Below are positions 43,763 through 52,918 of a DNA stretch of 64,000 nucleotides, piece by piece. Position 1 is the stretch's first letter. Each line of letters starts with the position of its first letter. The position numbers were made by a program, and so were the translations under genes. The notes beneath the pieces were generated by a model, which saw nothing but the letters and a program-made list of their open reading frames with translations, was not told the DNA's origin and did no database searches. The stretch is from Acidocella facilis ATCC 35904. GTDB taxonomy: Bacteria; Pseudomonadota; Alphaproteobacteria; Acetobacterales; Acetobacteraceae. The stretch covers positions 124,001 to 188,000 of the forward strand of contig NZ_JHYG01000003.1 in the NCBI RefSeq assembly GCF_000687875.1. Reading direction: 5' to 3'.

Positions 43763-45738
43763 TGAGTTCGACCGGTCGATATCGGATCAGCGCTTACACC
43801 GAGGCGGAATGGCTGCACGGGCGCAGCCAGGCGGGGCATTGCCCGAATTGCGGGCATGAGGGCAGCGCCGAGGCGGCTTTGGCGGTGTTTCACCACCCGC
43901 CGGGGCTGGATCTGGATTATAACCTGCTGCGCTGCCCGGCCTGCACGGTGCTGTTCGTCGATACGCTGCCGGTGGTGGATTATGGGCGTGACGAGCTGAT
44001 CGAGATCGGCTGGCCGCCTTATTATGCGCAGATGGGGGCCGGCACCTGGCCGATCGCCTCGGCGCTGGCGCGTATCGTCAAGCCGGCGGGGGCGAAGGTG
44101 CTGGAAGTCGGCGGGGCCTACGGGTTCGGGCTGGATTTCTGCGTGCATGGCAAAGGCTGGCAGGGCGTCGGGTACGATCCTTCGCCGCTGGCGGCGATCG
44201 GCGCCAAGGCGCTGGAGCTGCCGGTGATCCAGGGCTTCTTCACCGAGGAGACGCTGAAGGACGGGCCGTGGGATGTCATCGTCGGCACCGAGCTGATCGA
44301 GCATATCAACGAGCCGCCGGAATTTCTGCGGCTGATGCGCCGGGCCATCGCCGAGGACGGGGTGCTGATGCTGACCACCCCGGCGGCGGATTTCATCACC
44401 CCGGACTTGGCACCGCTGGAGCTGGACGCGCTGATCGTCCCCGCCGCGCATGTGGTGCTGCAGAGTGTCGCGAGCATGGAGCGCGCGCTGCGCGATGCCG
44501 GATTCGCGCATGTGGCGGTGCGCCAGAAGCGCTCGGCGCTGGTCGCCTATGCCTCGCCTTCGCCGCTGGCGCTGGATGAGGACCAGGGCGCGGCCTGGCG
44601 CGCTTATCGCCGCTATATGGAAGCCCGCGCCGCGCGCGCGCCGGTGGGCAGCGACATCCAGTTCGGCTTTGCCGGAAGGGCGATGTTCGACGCCGCCAAC
44701 GATGCCGACGAAGCCGCCTGCGAGAGCGCCTGGGCGATGCTGAATGCAGGTGCTGCGGCCCGCTATGGCTACCGGCTGGAGGATCTGACCGCGCTGCCCG
44801 ATGGGGCGGCGCAGGCGCAGCTCGAAGGGCTGGGCGAAAAAATGCCGCACGGGCTGGGCATGATCCTGTTCGCACGCGCCATGCAGCGCCTGGCCCGCGG
44901 CGAGGCCCGCAGCGCGGTGCGCCCGGTGATGGCGCTGGGGCTGCAGGCGGTGGAGGCGCTGCAGGCCGCACTCGGCCGGCGCTCGCTCGGCGATGACCTG
45001 CTCTCCTCCAGCATCGGCGATGTATTGCGGCTGGAGCTGCTGCTCTGCGACGCCGAGGCCGGCGCGCCGGGCGTGGCGGCGGCGCTGATCGCGCGTGGCG
45101 ACCTGATCGGCGGCTGGCGCGGCTTCGTGGCTTTGGTGAATGCCGGGGCCATCGATCAGGCGGCGTCGCTGCGAGCCGGGCTGCTCGGCGCCGCGCCGGG
45201 GGCGGATCTGCCCGCCGGTCTGCGCCGCAACGCCCTGCTCAGCCTGGCGAATTTGCATCTCGCCCCGGGCCAGGACGCCGCCGCCGCGCTGCCGGTGGCC
45301 GAGATGCTGGCGGCGGCGGGCGAGGATGTGGAGACGCTGCGCCTTGGGGTGTTCGTGCGGCTGGTGAACGCGGCCCGGTATGAGGAGGCGCAGGCGCTGG
45401 CGCAGTCGCTTGGCCCCGTACTCGCGGCGTTGCGGCCGCCTTTCTCCCGCGCGGCGCAGGATGCGCTGTTTTCCGTCGGCATGCTTTATCTGCAGCTGCC
45501 CGATGGCCAGCGCCGCGCCGCCGCGACCCTGGCCCGGCTGCGAGAGGATCTGCTGACCCAGGCCCCGCCTGGCGGGCCGGCCCACCCGCTCTTCTGGTCA
45601 GCTTTGCGCGGCGAAGTCATCGCGCTGTTCAAGCTCGAACGCGGCGAGGAGGCGGTCGGGCTGCTGAAAGCCCATCTGGCCTCCTATGAGGATTCGCCGG
45701 AGGATCTGTGGCAGGTGCTGGATGAGCAGAGCGCATGA
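43762..45738 (+). CDS. Methyltransferase with N-terminal zinc-ribbon-like motif and helical repeat C-terminus
   Basis: 658 residues. An N-terminal CPNCG...CPAC pair (residues about 27-60) suggests a zinc ribbon. A class I methyltransferase domain follows: AKVLEVGGAYGFGLDFCVHGKGWQGVGYDPS, DVIVGTELIEHINEPPEFLRLMRRAIAEDGVLMLTTPAADF. Residues about 330-650 are all-helical and TPR-like (RRNALLSLANLHLAPGQDAAAALPVAEMLAAAGEDVETLRLGVFVRLVNAARYEEAQALA). The zinc motif plus methyltransferase resembles sugar C-methyltransferases, but the C-terminal part differs. It belongs to the glycan operon. Confidence 0.78.
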   Translation: MSSTGRYRISAYTEAEWLHGRSQAGHCPNCGHEGSAEAALAVFHHPPGLDLDYNLLRCPACTVLFVDTLPVVDYGRDELIEIGWPPYYAQMGAGTWPIASALARIVKPAGAKVLEVGGAYGFGLDFCVHGKGWQGVGYDPSPLAAIGAKALELPVIQGFFTEETLKDGPWDVIVGTELIEHINEPPEFLRLMRRAIAEDGVLMLTTPAADFITPDLAPLELDALIVPAAHVVLQSVASMERALRDAGFAHVAVRQKRSALVAYASPSPLALDEDQGAAWRAYRRYMEARAARAPVGSDIQFGFAGRAMFDAANDADEAACESAWAMLNAGAAARYGYRLEDLTALPDGAAQAQLEGLGEKMPHGLGMILFARAMQRLARGEARSAVRPVMALGLQAVEALQAALGRRSLGDDLLSSSIGDVLRLELLLCDAEAGAPGVAAALIARGDLIGGWRGFVALVNAGAIDQAASLRAGLLGAAPGADLPAGLRRNALLSLANLHLAPGQDAAAALPVAEMLAAAGEDVETLRLGVFVRLVNAARYEEAQALAQSLGPVLAALRPPFSRAAQDALFSVGMLYLQLPDGQRRAAATLARLREDLLTQAPPGGPAHPLFWSALRGEVIALFKLERGEEAVGLLKAHLASYEDSPEDLWQVLDEQSA

Positions 45739-45748
45739 GGGCTGAGCT

Positions 45749-46783
45749 GTGAAACGCATCGCCCGCAGGGTGCTGTCCATCGGCCGCTGGTATTTCTGGG
45801 TGCCGTTGGCGCGGCTGATCGGCTGGATTCGCTCGCCCCGGCAGACGCTGAGCTCCTGGCCGGAGGCCGGTATCGCGCTCGGCCCGCGCGTGGTGCTGTT
45901 CATGCATTATGACGGCCGTGGCGGCGTGCGGGCTCAGGTCTTCAGCTATCTGCGTGCCTTGCGGGCCAGCGGCCGGGATGTGGTCTTCGTCAGCAATGCC
46001 GGCAAATTGAACGAGGTGGCCCAGGCAGAGCTGCGCGAGATCTGCGCCGGCATCATCCTGCGCCGCAATGTCGGCTATGATTTCGGCGCCTGGCGCGACG
46101 CGATCGACCGCCTCGGCCTGCCGCGCGCGGAGACCGAGGAGGTGATCCTCGCCAATGACAGCGTCTTCGGGCCGCTATTGCCGCTGGGCGATGTGTTGCG
46201 CCGGCTGGATTATACCCGCGCCGATATCTGGGGCCTGACCGAGAGCTGGCAGCTGCGCTATCATCTGCAATCCTATTTCCTGGCCTTCGGCCCCGCCGCG
46301 CTGCGCGCCAAGGCCTGGCGGAAATTCTGGAACAGCGTGCGCCCGGTGCCGGCGAAGCCGTTTATCGTGCATCGCTACGAGGTCGGGATCACCCAGGCGA
46401 TGATGAAGGGCGGGCTGCTCTGCGCGGCGCTTTGGCCCTACGAGACGCTGACAAAGATGGTGAGCTTCGAGGTTTTGAAGGCGCTGGTGGCCGATGAGCA
46501 GGACGGCAATTTTGTGGACCCGGTGAATGCCGCCAGGCTGTCGCAGGTCCGAAATATCCGCGACAATATCGCGCGGCGGGTGGCGATGAACCCGACCTCC
46601 GATCTCTGGCGCCAGCTGCTGCTCACCGGCTTTCCCTTCATCAAGCGCGAGCTGTTGCGCGACAATCCCAGCAAGGTGCAGGATGTCGGGGACTGGAAGG
46701 ATGTCGTGCGCGACGAGCTGGGCGCGGATCCGGGGCCGATCGAGCAGGATCTGCGGCTGATGCTGAAGGGTGGGGCGCCCTGA
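45749..46783 (+). CDS. Rhamnan synthesis protein F-like (RgpF family) glycan protein
   Basis: 344 residues from the GTG at 45749. The RgpF signature is clear: VVLFMHYDGRGGVRAQVFSYLRALRASGRDVVFVSNAG, ILRRNVGYDFGAWRDAIDRLGL, EEVILANDSVFGPLLPLGDVLRRLDYTRADIWGLTES and QSYFLAFGPAALRAKAWRKFW. RgpF proteins take part in polyrhamnose or other polysaccharide assembly, probably as glycosyltransferases. It ends where the PlsC frame begins. Confidence 0.86.
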   Translation: MKRIARRVLSIGRWYFWVPLARLIGWIRSPRQTLSSWPEAGIALGPRVVLFMHYDGRGGVRAQVFSYLRALRASGRDVVFVSNAGKLNEVAQAELREICAGIILRRNVGYDFGAWRDAIDRLGLPRAETEEVILANDSVFGPLLPLGDVLRRLDYTRADIWGLTESWQLRYHLQSYFLAFGPAALRAKAWRKFWNSVRPVPAKPFIVHRYEVGITQAMMKGGLLCAALWPYETLTKMVSFEVLKALVADEQDGNFVDPVNAARLSQVRNIRDNIARRVAMNPTSDLWRQLLLTGFPFIKRELLRDNPSKVQDVGDWKDVVRDELGADPGPIEQDLRLMLKGGAP

Positions 46784-46839
46784 TCCGGCTGGTCTGCCGG
46801 GCTGCTGCGACCCTGCTCTGGACGGTTTTCGCCATCGCC

Positions 46840-47553
46840 GTGCAGGCGGTGCTGCTGAACCTGCCAGGCCGGGGCAAGGCCTGGTTCGCGCGGCTTTACT
46901 GGCGCGGGGTGGCGCGCATCATCGGGCTGGAGCGGCGCTGCCTGGGTGGGCTGAGCCCCAGCCGGCCGACCTTGTTCGTCGCCAATCACTGCTCCTGGCT
47001 GGATATCGTGGCGCTGGGGGCAACGCTGCCGGGCTGTTTCATCGCCAAGGGTGAGGTCGCCGGCTGGCCCGGCATCGGGCTCATCGCCAAGCTCGGCCGC
47101 ACCATCTTCGTCTCCCGCAACCGCGAGACGGTGGCGCAGGAGCAGCGTCTGCTGGAGGCCCGGCTGCAGGCGGGCGATAATATCATCCTCTTCCCCGAAG
47201 GCACCACCTCGGACGGCAACCGCGTGCTGCCCTTCGCCTCGGCCTTCTTCACTTTGGCTTTCGGCGCCGCCAAGCCCTGGGTGCAGCCGGTGACCATCGT
47301 CTATGACCGGCTGGAGGGCCAGCCCCTCCGCCATGCCGACCGGCCGCGGATCGCCTGGTATGGCGATATGGACCTCGCCCCGCATCTGCTGCCGCTGCTG
47401 CGCCGGCGCCGGGTGCGGGCGACCATCCTGCTCGGCGAACCGATGCCCCCGGGCAGCTATGCCAACCGCAAGCAGATGAGTGCGGCGCTGGAGCGCCAGA
47501 TCAGCGCCAACGCCGCTGCACTGCGCCAGGGCCGGGAGCCGCCGGCGGCGTGA
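46840..47553 (+). CDS. 1-acyl-sn-glycerol-3-phosphate acyltransferase, PlsC family
   Basis: 237 residues from the GTG at 46840. Acyltransferase motifs: LFVANHCSWLDIVALGATLPGCFIAKGEVAGWPGIGLIAKLGRTIFVSR (NHxSWxD, the HX4D variant) and NIILFPEGTTSDGNRVLPFASAFF (FPEGT). It makes phosphatidic acid. The frame is open upstream and encodes a hydrophobic helix (LVCRAAATLLWTVFAIAVQAVLLNL) that homologues normally have, so the true start may be the CTG at 46780 or the ATC at 46783 overlapping the previous TGA. The next gene overlaps its end by four bases. Confidence 0.9.
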   Translation: MQAVLLNLPGRGKAWFARLYWRGVARIIGLERRCLGGLSPSRPTLFVANHCSWLDIVALGATLPGCFIAKGEVAGWPGIGLIAKLGRTIFVSRNRETVAQEQRLLEARLQAGDNIILFPEGTTSDGNRVLPFASAFFTLAFGAAKPWVQPVTIVYDRLEGQPLRHADRPRIAWYGDMDLAPHLLPLLRRRRVRATILLGEPMPPGSYANRKQMSAALERQISANAAALRQGREPPAA

Positions 47554-48218
47554 GCGCCAACCAGTTCATGCATCAGGAGCTGGCGCTGCTGCTCGGCTTT
47601 GCCGGCTGGCTCATCGTCGCGGTGCTCGGGCTGGCGGTGCTGGCGCTTTGCTATCTGGGCCTGCGCCGCCTGCTGCACAACATCCTCGCCCCGCGCGGCT
47701 TCAGCCCGGAAAAAATCACCGCCATCGGCTGGATCGTCGTCCCGCTGGCGGTGCTGCTGGTGCTGGCGATCCCGGCGGCGCGGATGCTCTATCGCGGCGA
47801 TGAGCCGCCTTATCTCACCGTCAGCGTCACCGCGCATGAATGGTACTGGCATTACGACTATGTCTCCGCTCCCGGCCTGGGCTTCGATAGCCGCGCCGTG
47901 CCACGGGAGCGGCTTCCCCCCGGCGCGGTCTATGGCGATATCGCCGATCATCCGCTGGTGGTGCCGGCGGGGGAGAAAATCCGGTTTCTGGTGACCAGCG
48001 GCGATGTGATGCACGGGTTCTTCGTCTCGGCGCTGGGGCTGCAGATCTACGCCCTGCCCGGCGCCCTCCTCACCGGCTGGACGGTGATCGCCAGGCCCGG
48101 CCTGTATGACGGCCAGAGCAGCCCGATCTGCGGCGACGATCATCAGCCGATGCCGATCCAGATCAAAGCCTTGCCGTTGCCGGCCTATCGGGCCTGGCTG
48201 GCGGCGCAACGCGGCTGA
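47550..48218 (+). CDS. Cytochrome c oxidase subunit II paralogue with an incomplete CuA site
   Basis: 222 residues. Two membrane helices (about 13-37 and 57-78) and a cupredoxin domain that aligns along its length with CtaC 800 bases downstream: VTVSVTAHEWYWHYDY-type segment, LVVPAGEKIRFLVTSGDVMHGF, LYDGQSSPICGDDHQPMPI. CuA ligands H155, C194, H198 and M201 are kept, but the first cysteine is Ser190. A normal binuclear CuA cannot form; it could hold one copper, help copper delivery or be a regulator. No signal peptide. The GTG start overlaps the plsC stop, so it is cotranscribed with plsC. Confidence 0.82.
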   Translation: MSANQFMHQELALLLGFAGWLIVAVLGLAVLALCYLGLRRLLHNILAPRGFSPEKITAIGWIVVPLAVLLVLAIPAARMLYRGDEPPYLTVSVTAHEWYWHYDYVSAPGLGFDSRAVPRERLPPGAVYGDIADHPLVVPAGEKIRFLVTSGDVMHGFFVSALGLQIYALPGALLTGWTVIARPGLYDGQSSPICGDDHQPMPIQIKALPLPAYRAWLAAQRG

Positions 48219-48254
48219 GCGAGTGCTGCAAGCCGGGACACTCGCCTATTTCGC

Positions 48255-48309
48255 TTGATCTCCCCTGCCGCCGCCCGTATCGTTTCCAACATAAGAAGGC
48301 TTGGAAACG
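48255..48309 (+). promoter_or_regulatory. Promoter and 9-bp dyad upstream of ctaC
   Basis: TTGATC (48255-48260), 17 bases, TATCGT (48278-48283) is a plausible promoter. Overlapping it is an inverted repeat CGTTTCCAA (48281-48289), 11 bases, TTGGAAACG (48301-48309), placed at or just after the start site. It could be an operator or a 5' UTR hairpin of the oxidase operon. Confidence 0.45.
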
Positions 48310-48339
48310 GCCAATGAAAATAAAGCGGGATGCAGACGC

Positions 48340-49239
48340 ATGAAGCTGAGAGTGAAATCTGCCTTGACGTTGGCAATGCTGGCGGCGGCAAGCGGGCTAT
48401 GGTGCCACGCTGGCCTGGCCCAGAGTGCCGCCCCGGACCCCACGGCGGCAGCCAATCACTATGTGGACGCGCCGTTCAACTGGCAGCTCTGGTTTCCGGC
48501 GGCCGGCAGCCCGATGCAGGCCAAGATCGACTGGCTGATGAAATATGTGCTCTGGATCATGGCCGGGGTGGTGGGTTTCGTCACCATCCTGATGGGCTAT
48601 GTGATGGTGCGCTACCGCGCCGGGCGCAACCCCAAGCCCAGCCAGACCACCCATAACACCTTGATCGAGATCGTCTGGATCGTGGTGCCCTGCCTGATCC
48701 TGGTCGCCATCATCGTGCCCTCGATCAAGCTGATCTATTTCGAGGCGGATGACAGCAACCCGTACATGACCGTCACCGTCACGGCGCATCAGTGGTATTG
48801 GGAATATAAGTATGACTCCGTGCCGGGGCTTGATTATACCAGCTACATGATCCCGGATAATGAGATCAAACCCGGCGAGATCCGCCGTTTGTCGGTCGAT
48901 CACCCGCTGGTGCTGCCGGTGGGCAAGAAGGTGCGCTTTGTCATCACCAGCGCCGATGTGCTGCACGGCTTCTATTTGCCCTCGCTGGGGGTGCAGAAAT
49001 ACGCCATCCCCGGCACCCAGCTCACCAGCTGGACCGAGATCGACAAGCCCGGCACCTATTATGGCCAATGCAACCAGATTTGCGGCCTCAACCATGATGC
49101 CATGCCGATCGAGATCAAGGCGGTGCCGCTGGCCGATTACATCGCCTGGACCAAGCAGGCGCTAACCAATTACGCGCAGACTGCGCCGGCCGCCGCCCCC
49201 GCCATCCCCCGCACCCTGTTGGCTGACGCCGCGCGCTGA
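48340..49239 (+). CDS. ctaC: Cytochrome c oxidase subunit II
   Basis: 299 residues: signal peptide to about residue 28, helices at 67-90 and 107-133, then the CuA domain. Ligands H209 (DVLHGF), C244, C248, H252, M255 ([18 protein letters not shown]) are intact. The residue between the cysteines that is usually Glu is Gln246. [13 protein letters not shown] is the aromatic electron-entry region. It accepts electrons from cytochrome c and passes them to subunit I. Start at the ATG at 48340, chosen for the signal peptide. Confidence 0.95.
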   Translation: MKLRVKSALTLAMLAAASGLWCHAGLAQSAAPDPTAAANHYVDAPFNWQLWFPAAGSPMQAKIDWLMKYVLWIMAGVVGFVTILMGYVMVRYRAGRNPKPSQTTHNTLIEIVWIVVPCLILVAIIVPSIKLIYFEADDSNPYMTVTVTAHQWYWEYKYDSVPGLDYTSYMIPDNEIKPGEIRRLSVDHPLVLPVGKKVRFVITSADVLHGFYLPSLGVQKYAIPGTQLTSWTEIDKPGTYYGQCNQICGLNHDAMPIEIKAVPLADYIAWTKQALTNYAQTAPAAAPAIPRTLLADAAR

Positions 49240-49250
49240 GGAGCCAGAGA

Positions 49251-50849
49251 ATGTCCATTACCGCTGACCAACATGCCCTGCACGCTCACGGCCACCATAA
49301 AAAGAGCTTCGCCGCGCGCTGGCTGATGAGCACCAACCACAAGGATATCGGCACGCTCTACATCATCATGGCGTTCATCGGCGGCTGCTTCGGCGGCGTG
49401 CTCTCGATGATCATGCGCCAGCAGCTGATGTATCCGCACAACGACATCATCACCAGCGGCAATACCTGGAACGCCATCATCACCGCCCATGGGCTGATCA
49501 TGATCTTCTGGTTCGTGATGCCGGCTTTGATCGGCGGCATGGGCAACTGGTTCGTGCCGATGATGATCGGCGCGCCGGACATGGCCTTCCCGCGGCTGAA
49601 TAATATGAGCTTCTGGTTCCTGGTGGCGGGCTTCGTGTTCGTGATGCTGGGGCTGTTCCTGGGCACCGGCACCGGCGCGGGCTGGACGCTCTACCCGCCG
49701 CTGGACAATGCCCAGTACTCCCCCGGCGTGGCCACGGATTTCTCGCTGTTCTCGCTGCATCTGGCCGGCATTTCCTCGCTGCTGGGGGCGATCAATTTCA
49801 TCGCCACCATCCTCAATATGCGTGCCCCGGGCATGACCATGCACAAGATGCCGCTTTTCTGCTGGGCGATCCTGGTCACCGCCTTCCTGCTGCTGCTGGC
49901 GATCCCGGTGCTGGCCGGGGCCGTGACCATGCTGATCATGGACCGCAATTTCGGCACCTCCTTCTTCGAGCCTTCCGGCGGCGGTGATCCGGTGCTGTTC
50001 CAGCATCTATTCTGGTTCTTCGGCCATCCGGAAGTCTACATCATGATCCTGCCGGCCTTCGGCATCATCAGCCATGTCGTCTCCACCTTCTCCCGCAAGC
50101 CGATCTTCGGCTATCTCGGCATGGCCTATGCGATGGTGATCATCGGCTTTGTCGGCTTCGTGGTCTGGGCGCACCATATGTTCGTCTCGGCCATCTCCAC
50201 CGATAGCCGGGTCTATTTCGAGGTGGCGACGCTGATCATCGCGGTGCCCACCGGCATTAAGGTGTTTTCCTGGATCGCCACCATGTGGGGCGGCTCCATC
50301 GAGTTCAAAACCCCGATGCTCTGGGCGCTGGGCTTCATCTTCCTGTTCGTCATTGGCGGGGCGACGGGCGTGGTGCTGGCCAATGCCGGGCTGGATCAGG
50401 AGCTGCATAACGACTATTTCCTGATCGCGCATTTCCATTATGTGCTCTCCATGGGGGCCGCCTTCGCCATTTTCGCCGGGTTCTATTTCTGGATCGGCAA
50501 GATGAGCGGCCACCAATACCCGGAATTCTGGGGCAAGCTGCATTTCTGGACCTTCTTCATCGGCGTCAATCTCACCTTCTTCCCGCAGCATTTCCTGGGG
50601 CTGGCCGGCATGCCGCGCCGCTATCCGGATTATGCGGATGCCTTCGCGGGCTGGAATTTCGTCTCTTCCGTCGGCTCGATGGTCTCGGGTGTTTCAACCC
50701 TGATCTTCTTTTATGTGCTTTACGCGGTGTTCACCTCGAAGCAGAAGCTTGCGGATAATTACTGGGGTGAGGGTGCGACGACGCTGGAATGGGCGGTGCC
50801 CAGCCCGGCCCCGCACCATACCTTCGAAGATGTGCCGATCATCCGTTAG
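49251..50849 (+). CDS. ctaD: Cytochrome c oxidase subunit I
   Basis: 532 residues, twelve helices. Heme and copper ligands: [45 protein letters not shown] (His-Tyr crosslink and the D-channel Glu), [11 protein letters not shown] and [22 protein letters not shown] and [29 protein letters not shown] are typical of aa3-type A1 oxidases. GAGGAG precedes the ATG. It reduces oxygen and pumps protons. Confidence 0.97.
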   Translation: MSITADQHALHAHGHHKKSFAARWLMSTNHKDIGTLYIIMAFIGGCFGGVLSMIMRQQLMYPHNDIITSGNTWNAIITAHGLIMIFWFVMPALIGGMGNWFVPMMIGAPDMAFPRLNNMSFWFLVAGFVFVMLGLFLGTGTGAGWTLYPPLDNAQYSPGVATDFSLFSLHLAGISSLLGAINFIATILNMRAPGMTMHKMPLFCWAILVTAFLLLLAIPVLAGAVTMLIMDRNFGTSFFEPSGGGDPVLFQHLFWFFGHPEVYIMILPAFGIISHVVSTFSRKPIFGYLGMAYAMVIIGFVGFVVWAHHMFVSAISTDSRVYFEVATLIIAVPTGIKVFSWIATMWGGSIEFKTPMLWALGFIFLFVIGGATGVVLANAGLDQELHNDYFLIAHFHYVLSMGAAFAIFAGFYFWIGKMSGHQYPEFWGKLHFWTFFIGVNLTFFPQHFLGLAGMPRRYPDYADAFAGWNFVSSVGSMVSGVSTLIFFYVLYAVFTSKQKLADNYWGEGATTLEWAVPSPAPHHTFEDVPIIR

Positions 50850-50857
50850 GAGCCGAT

Positions 50858-51793
50858 TTGTCCGACCACGTCTCTGAGTTCCTGTCCAACAGCCGGGCGG
50901 TGCCGCATCTGGGCGCCGAGCCGGCGGACTGGATCGCCCTGCTGAAGCCGCGCGTGGTGTCTCTGGTGGTGTTCACCGGCGCCATCGGGCTGCTGATCGC
51001 GCCCGGCCATATCAACCCGCTGATGGCGGCGATCGCGATTTTCTGCATCGCCCTTGGCGCCGGCGCGGCCGGGGCCATCAATATGTGGTATGACCGCGAT
51101 ATCGACGCGATCATGCGCCGCACCACCTCAAGGCCGATCCCGGCGGGCAAGATCTCGGCCGCCGGGGCGCTGGGCTTTGGTATCGTGCTTTCCGTGGTCT
51201 CGGTGCTGCTGCTGGCGATGGCGACCAATCTCTGCGCCGCCGGCGTGCTGGCCTTCTCCATCTTCTACTATGCCGTGATCTACACGATCTGGCTCAAGCG
51301 CCGCACGCCGCAGAATATCGTCATCGGCGGCGGGGCAGGGGCGTTCCCGGCGGTCATCGGCTGGGCGGCGGTCACCGGCCATATCGGCCTGCTGCCGATG
51401 GTGCTGTTCTTCATCGTGTTTTTCTGGACGCCGCCGCATTTCTGGTCCCTCGCCCTCTACGCTTCCACCGATTACGAGAAGGCCGGGGTGCCGATGCTGC
51501 CGGTGGTGAAGGGGGCGCGCCATACACGCTGGAACGTGTTCATCTACACGCTGATCCTGTTCCCGCTGGCGCTCTCGCCCTGGTTCATGGGGCTGGCGGG
51601 GGCGATTTACGGGCTGACAGCCTTGGTTCTGGGTGGCGCCTTCATCTATTACGCCTGGGGTGTGCTGCGCGACGACCAGGACGAAAAAGGGGTGAGCCTG
51701 AGCAAGGATGCCCCGGCCCGCGCCGCCTTCAAATTCTCCATCCTCTATCTCTTCCTGCTGTTTGCCGCCTGCGCGGTGGACCGGCTGGTATGA
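50858..51793 (+). CDS. ctaB: Protoheme IX farnesyltransferase
   Basis: 311 residues from the TTG at 50858 (TAGGAG just upstream). UbiA-type prenyltransferase: LLKPRVVSLVVFTGAIGLLIAPG, AGAINMWYDRDIDAIMRRTTSRPIPAGKIS and YTIWLKRRTPQNIVIGGGAGAFPAVIGWAAVTG, then FFWTPPHFWSLALYASTDYEKAGVPMLPVV. It makes heme O from heme B for the oxidase encoded beside it. Its stop overlaps the next ATG. Confidence 0.96.
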   Translation: MSDHVSEFLSNSRAVPHLGAEPADWIALLKPRVVSLVVFTGAIGLLIAPGHINPLMAAIAIFCIALGAGAAGAINMWYDRDIDAIMRRTTSRPIPAGKISAAGALGFGIVLSVVSVLLLAMATNLCAAGVLAFSIFYYAVIYTIWLKRRTPQNIVIGGGAGAFPAVIGWAAVTGHIGLLPMVLFFIVFFWTPPHFWSLALYASTDYEKAGVPMLPVVKGARHTRWNVFIYTLILFPLALSPWFMGLAGAIYGLTALVLGGAFIYYAWGVLRDDQDEKGVSLSKDAPARAAFKFSILYLFLLFAACAVDRLV

Positions 51794-51993
51794 GCCGCGC
51801 CATGGCCCGCAAGCTCGATGAGATGCCCCGGGTGGAGCTTACCGAATCGCATTGGAGCGATGAGCAGAAGGCGGAGTTTCTGCGCCGCCGCCGGGCCAGG
51901 AATTTCCTGCTGCTCGCCGCCTTGGGCGGGTTCTGCCTGATCGTCTATGTGATCGCGCTGGTGAAGCTGCACGAATACGGCCAGATGTGGTGA
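51790..51993 (+). CDS. CoxF-like small membrane protein of the oxidase cluster
   Basis: 67 residues with a charged N-terminus (SDEQKAEFLRRRRARN) and one helix (FLLLAALGGFCLIVYVIALVKL). Size, position after ctaB and the RRRARN-helix pattern match CoxF, a small unassigned protein of alphaproteobacterial cox operons. In most clusters ctaG (copper insertion) follows; here only 70 bases separate it from ctaE, containing a tandem 13-mer ACGCCTCAAGGAA. Confidence 0.75.
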   Translation: MSRAMARKLDEMPRVELTESHWSDEQKAEFLRRRRARNFLLLAALGGFCLIVYVIALVKLHEYGQMW

Positions 51994-52063
51994 CCCGCGC
52001 CGATTAAGACACCGCCTAAAAAAGACGCCTCAAGGAAACGCCTCAAGGAAGAAAGGGAAACAG

Positions 52064-52915
52064 ATGAGCGGCTCAATCCATACCGCGACCGACCAGGTGA
52101 AGGGCACCGTGCCCCACCCTTACCATCTCGTCGATCCCAGCCTGTGGCCGCTCTTCGGCGCCACCGCGGCGATGATCACCTTCACCGGCATCATCCTGGC
52201 GGCGCATTTTCATGATTTCATCGTGCTCGCCATCGGCGGCGTCGCGGATCTCAGCGTGATGTTCCTCTGGTGGCGGGATGTGATCCATGAGGCCCGCACG
52301 CCCGGCCTGCACAAGATCGTCACCCAGATGGGCCTGCGCTACGGCATGGCCTTGTTCATCGCCTCGGAGGTGATGTTCTTCGTCTCCTTCTTCTGGAACT
52401 ATTTCAACTATTTCTTCTACCCGGACAAAATGGGCACTGCCTTCGCGCCGGTCTGGCCGCCGCAAGGGGTGACGACGATCGACCCGTTCGCGATCCCGCT
52501 TTTCAATACCATGGTGCTGCTGCTCTCCGGCACCACCATCACCTGGGCGCATCACGCGCTGCTGGAAGGGGATAACAAGAATCTGGTGCGCGGGCTTGGC
52601 ATCACCATCGTGCTGGGGCTGATGTTCCTCTGCGGCCAGGCTTGGGAATATACCCATTCGCCCTTCCCGTTTTATCATGGCGGCATTTTCGCCTCCTCCT
52701 TCTTCATCGCCACCGGGTTTCACGGCGCGCATGTCATCATCGGCACGTTGTTCCTCACCGTCTGCTTCTTCCGGGCGCGGGCCGGGCAGTTCACCAAGGA
52801 GCGGCATTTCGGCTTCGAGGCCGCGGCCTGGTACTGGCATTTCGTCGATGTGGTCTGGCTGTTCCTGTTTGTCTGCATCTATTATCTCGGCCGCAGCGCG
52901 GTCACGGCGGGATAG
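52064..52915 (+). CDS. ctaE: Cytochrome c oxidase subunit III
   Basis: 283 residues, seven helices: PYHLVDPSLWPLFGATAAMITFTG, WWRDVIHEARTPGLHKIVTQMGLRYGMALFIASEVMFFVSFFWNYFN, PFAIPLFNTMVLLLSGTTITWAHHALLEGD, GFHGAHVIIGTLFL and HFGFEAAAWYWHFVDVVWLFLFVCIYYLG. It stabilises subunit I. The motifs match canonical CtaE throughout. Confidence 0.96.
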   Translation: MSGSIHTATDQVKGTVPHPYHLVDPSLWPLFGATAAMITFTGIILAAHFHDFIVLAIGGVADLSVMFLWWRDVIHEARTPGLHKIVTQMGLRYGMALFIASEVMFFVSFFWNYFNYFFYPDKMGTAFAPVWPPQGVTTIDPFAIPLFNTMVLLLSGTTITWAHHALLEGDNKNLVRGLGITIVLGLMFLCGQAWEYTHSPFPFYHGGIFASSFFIATGFHGAHVIIGTLFLTVCFFRARAGQFTKERHFGFEAAAWYWHFVDVVWLFLFVCIYYLGRSAVTAG

Positions 52916-52918
52916 TTC

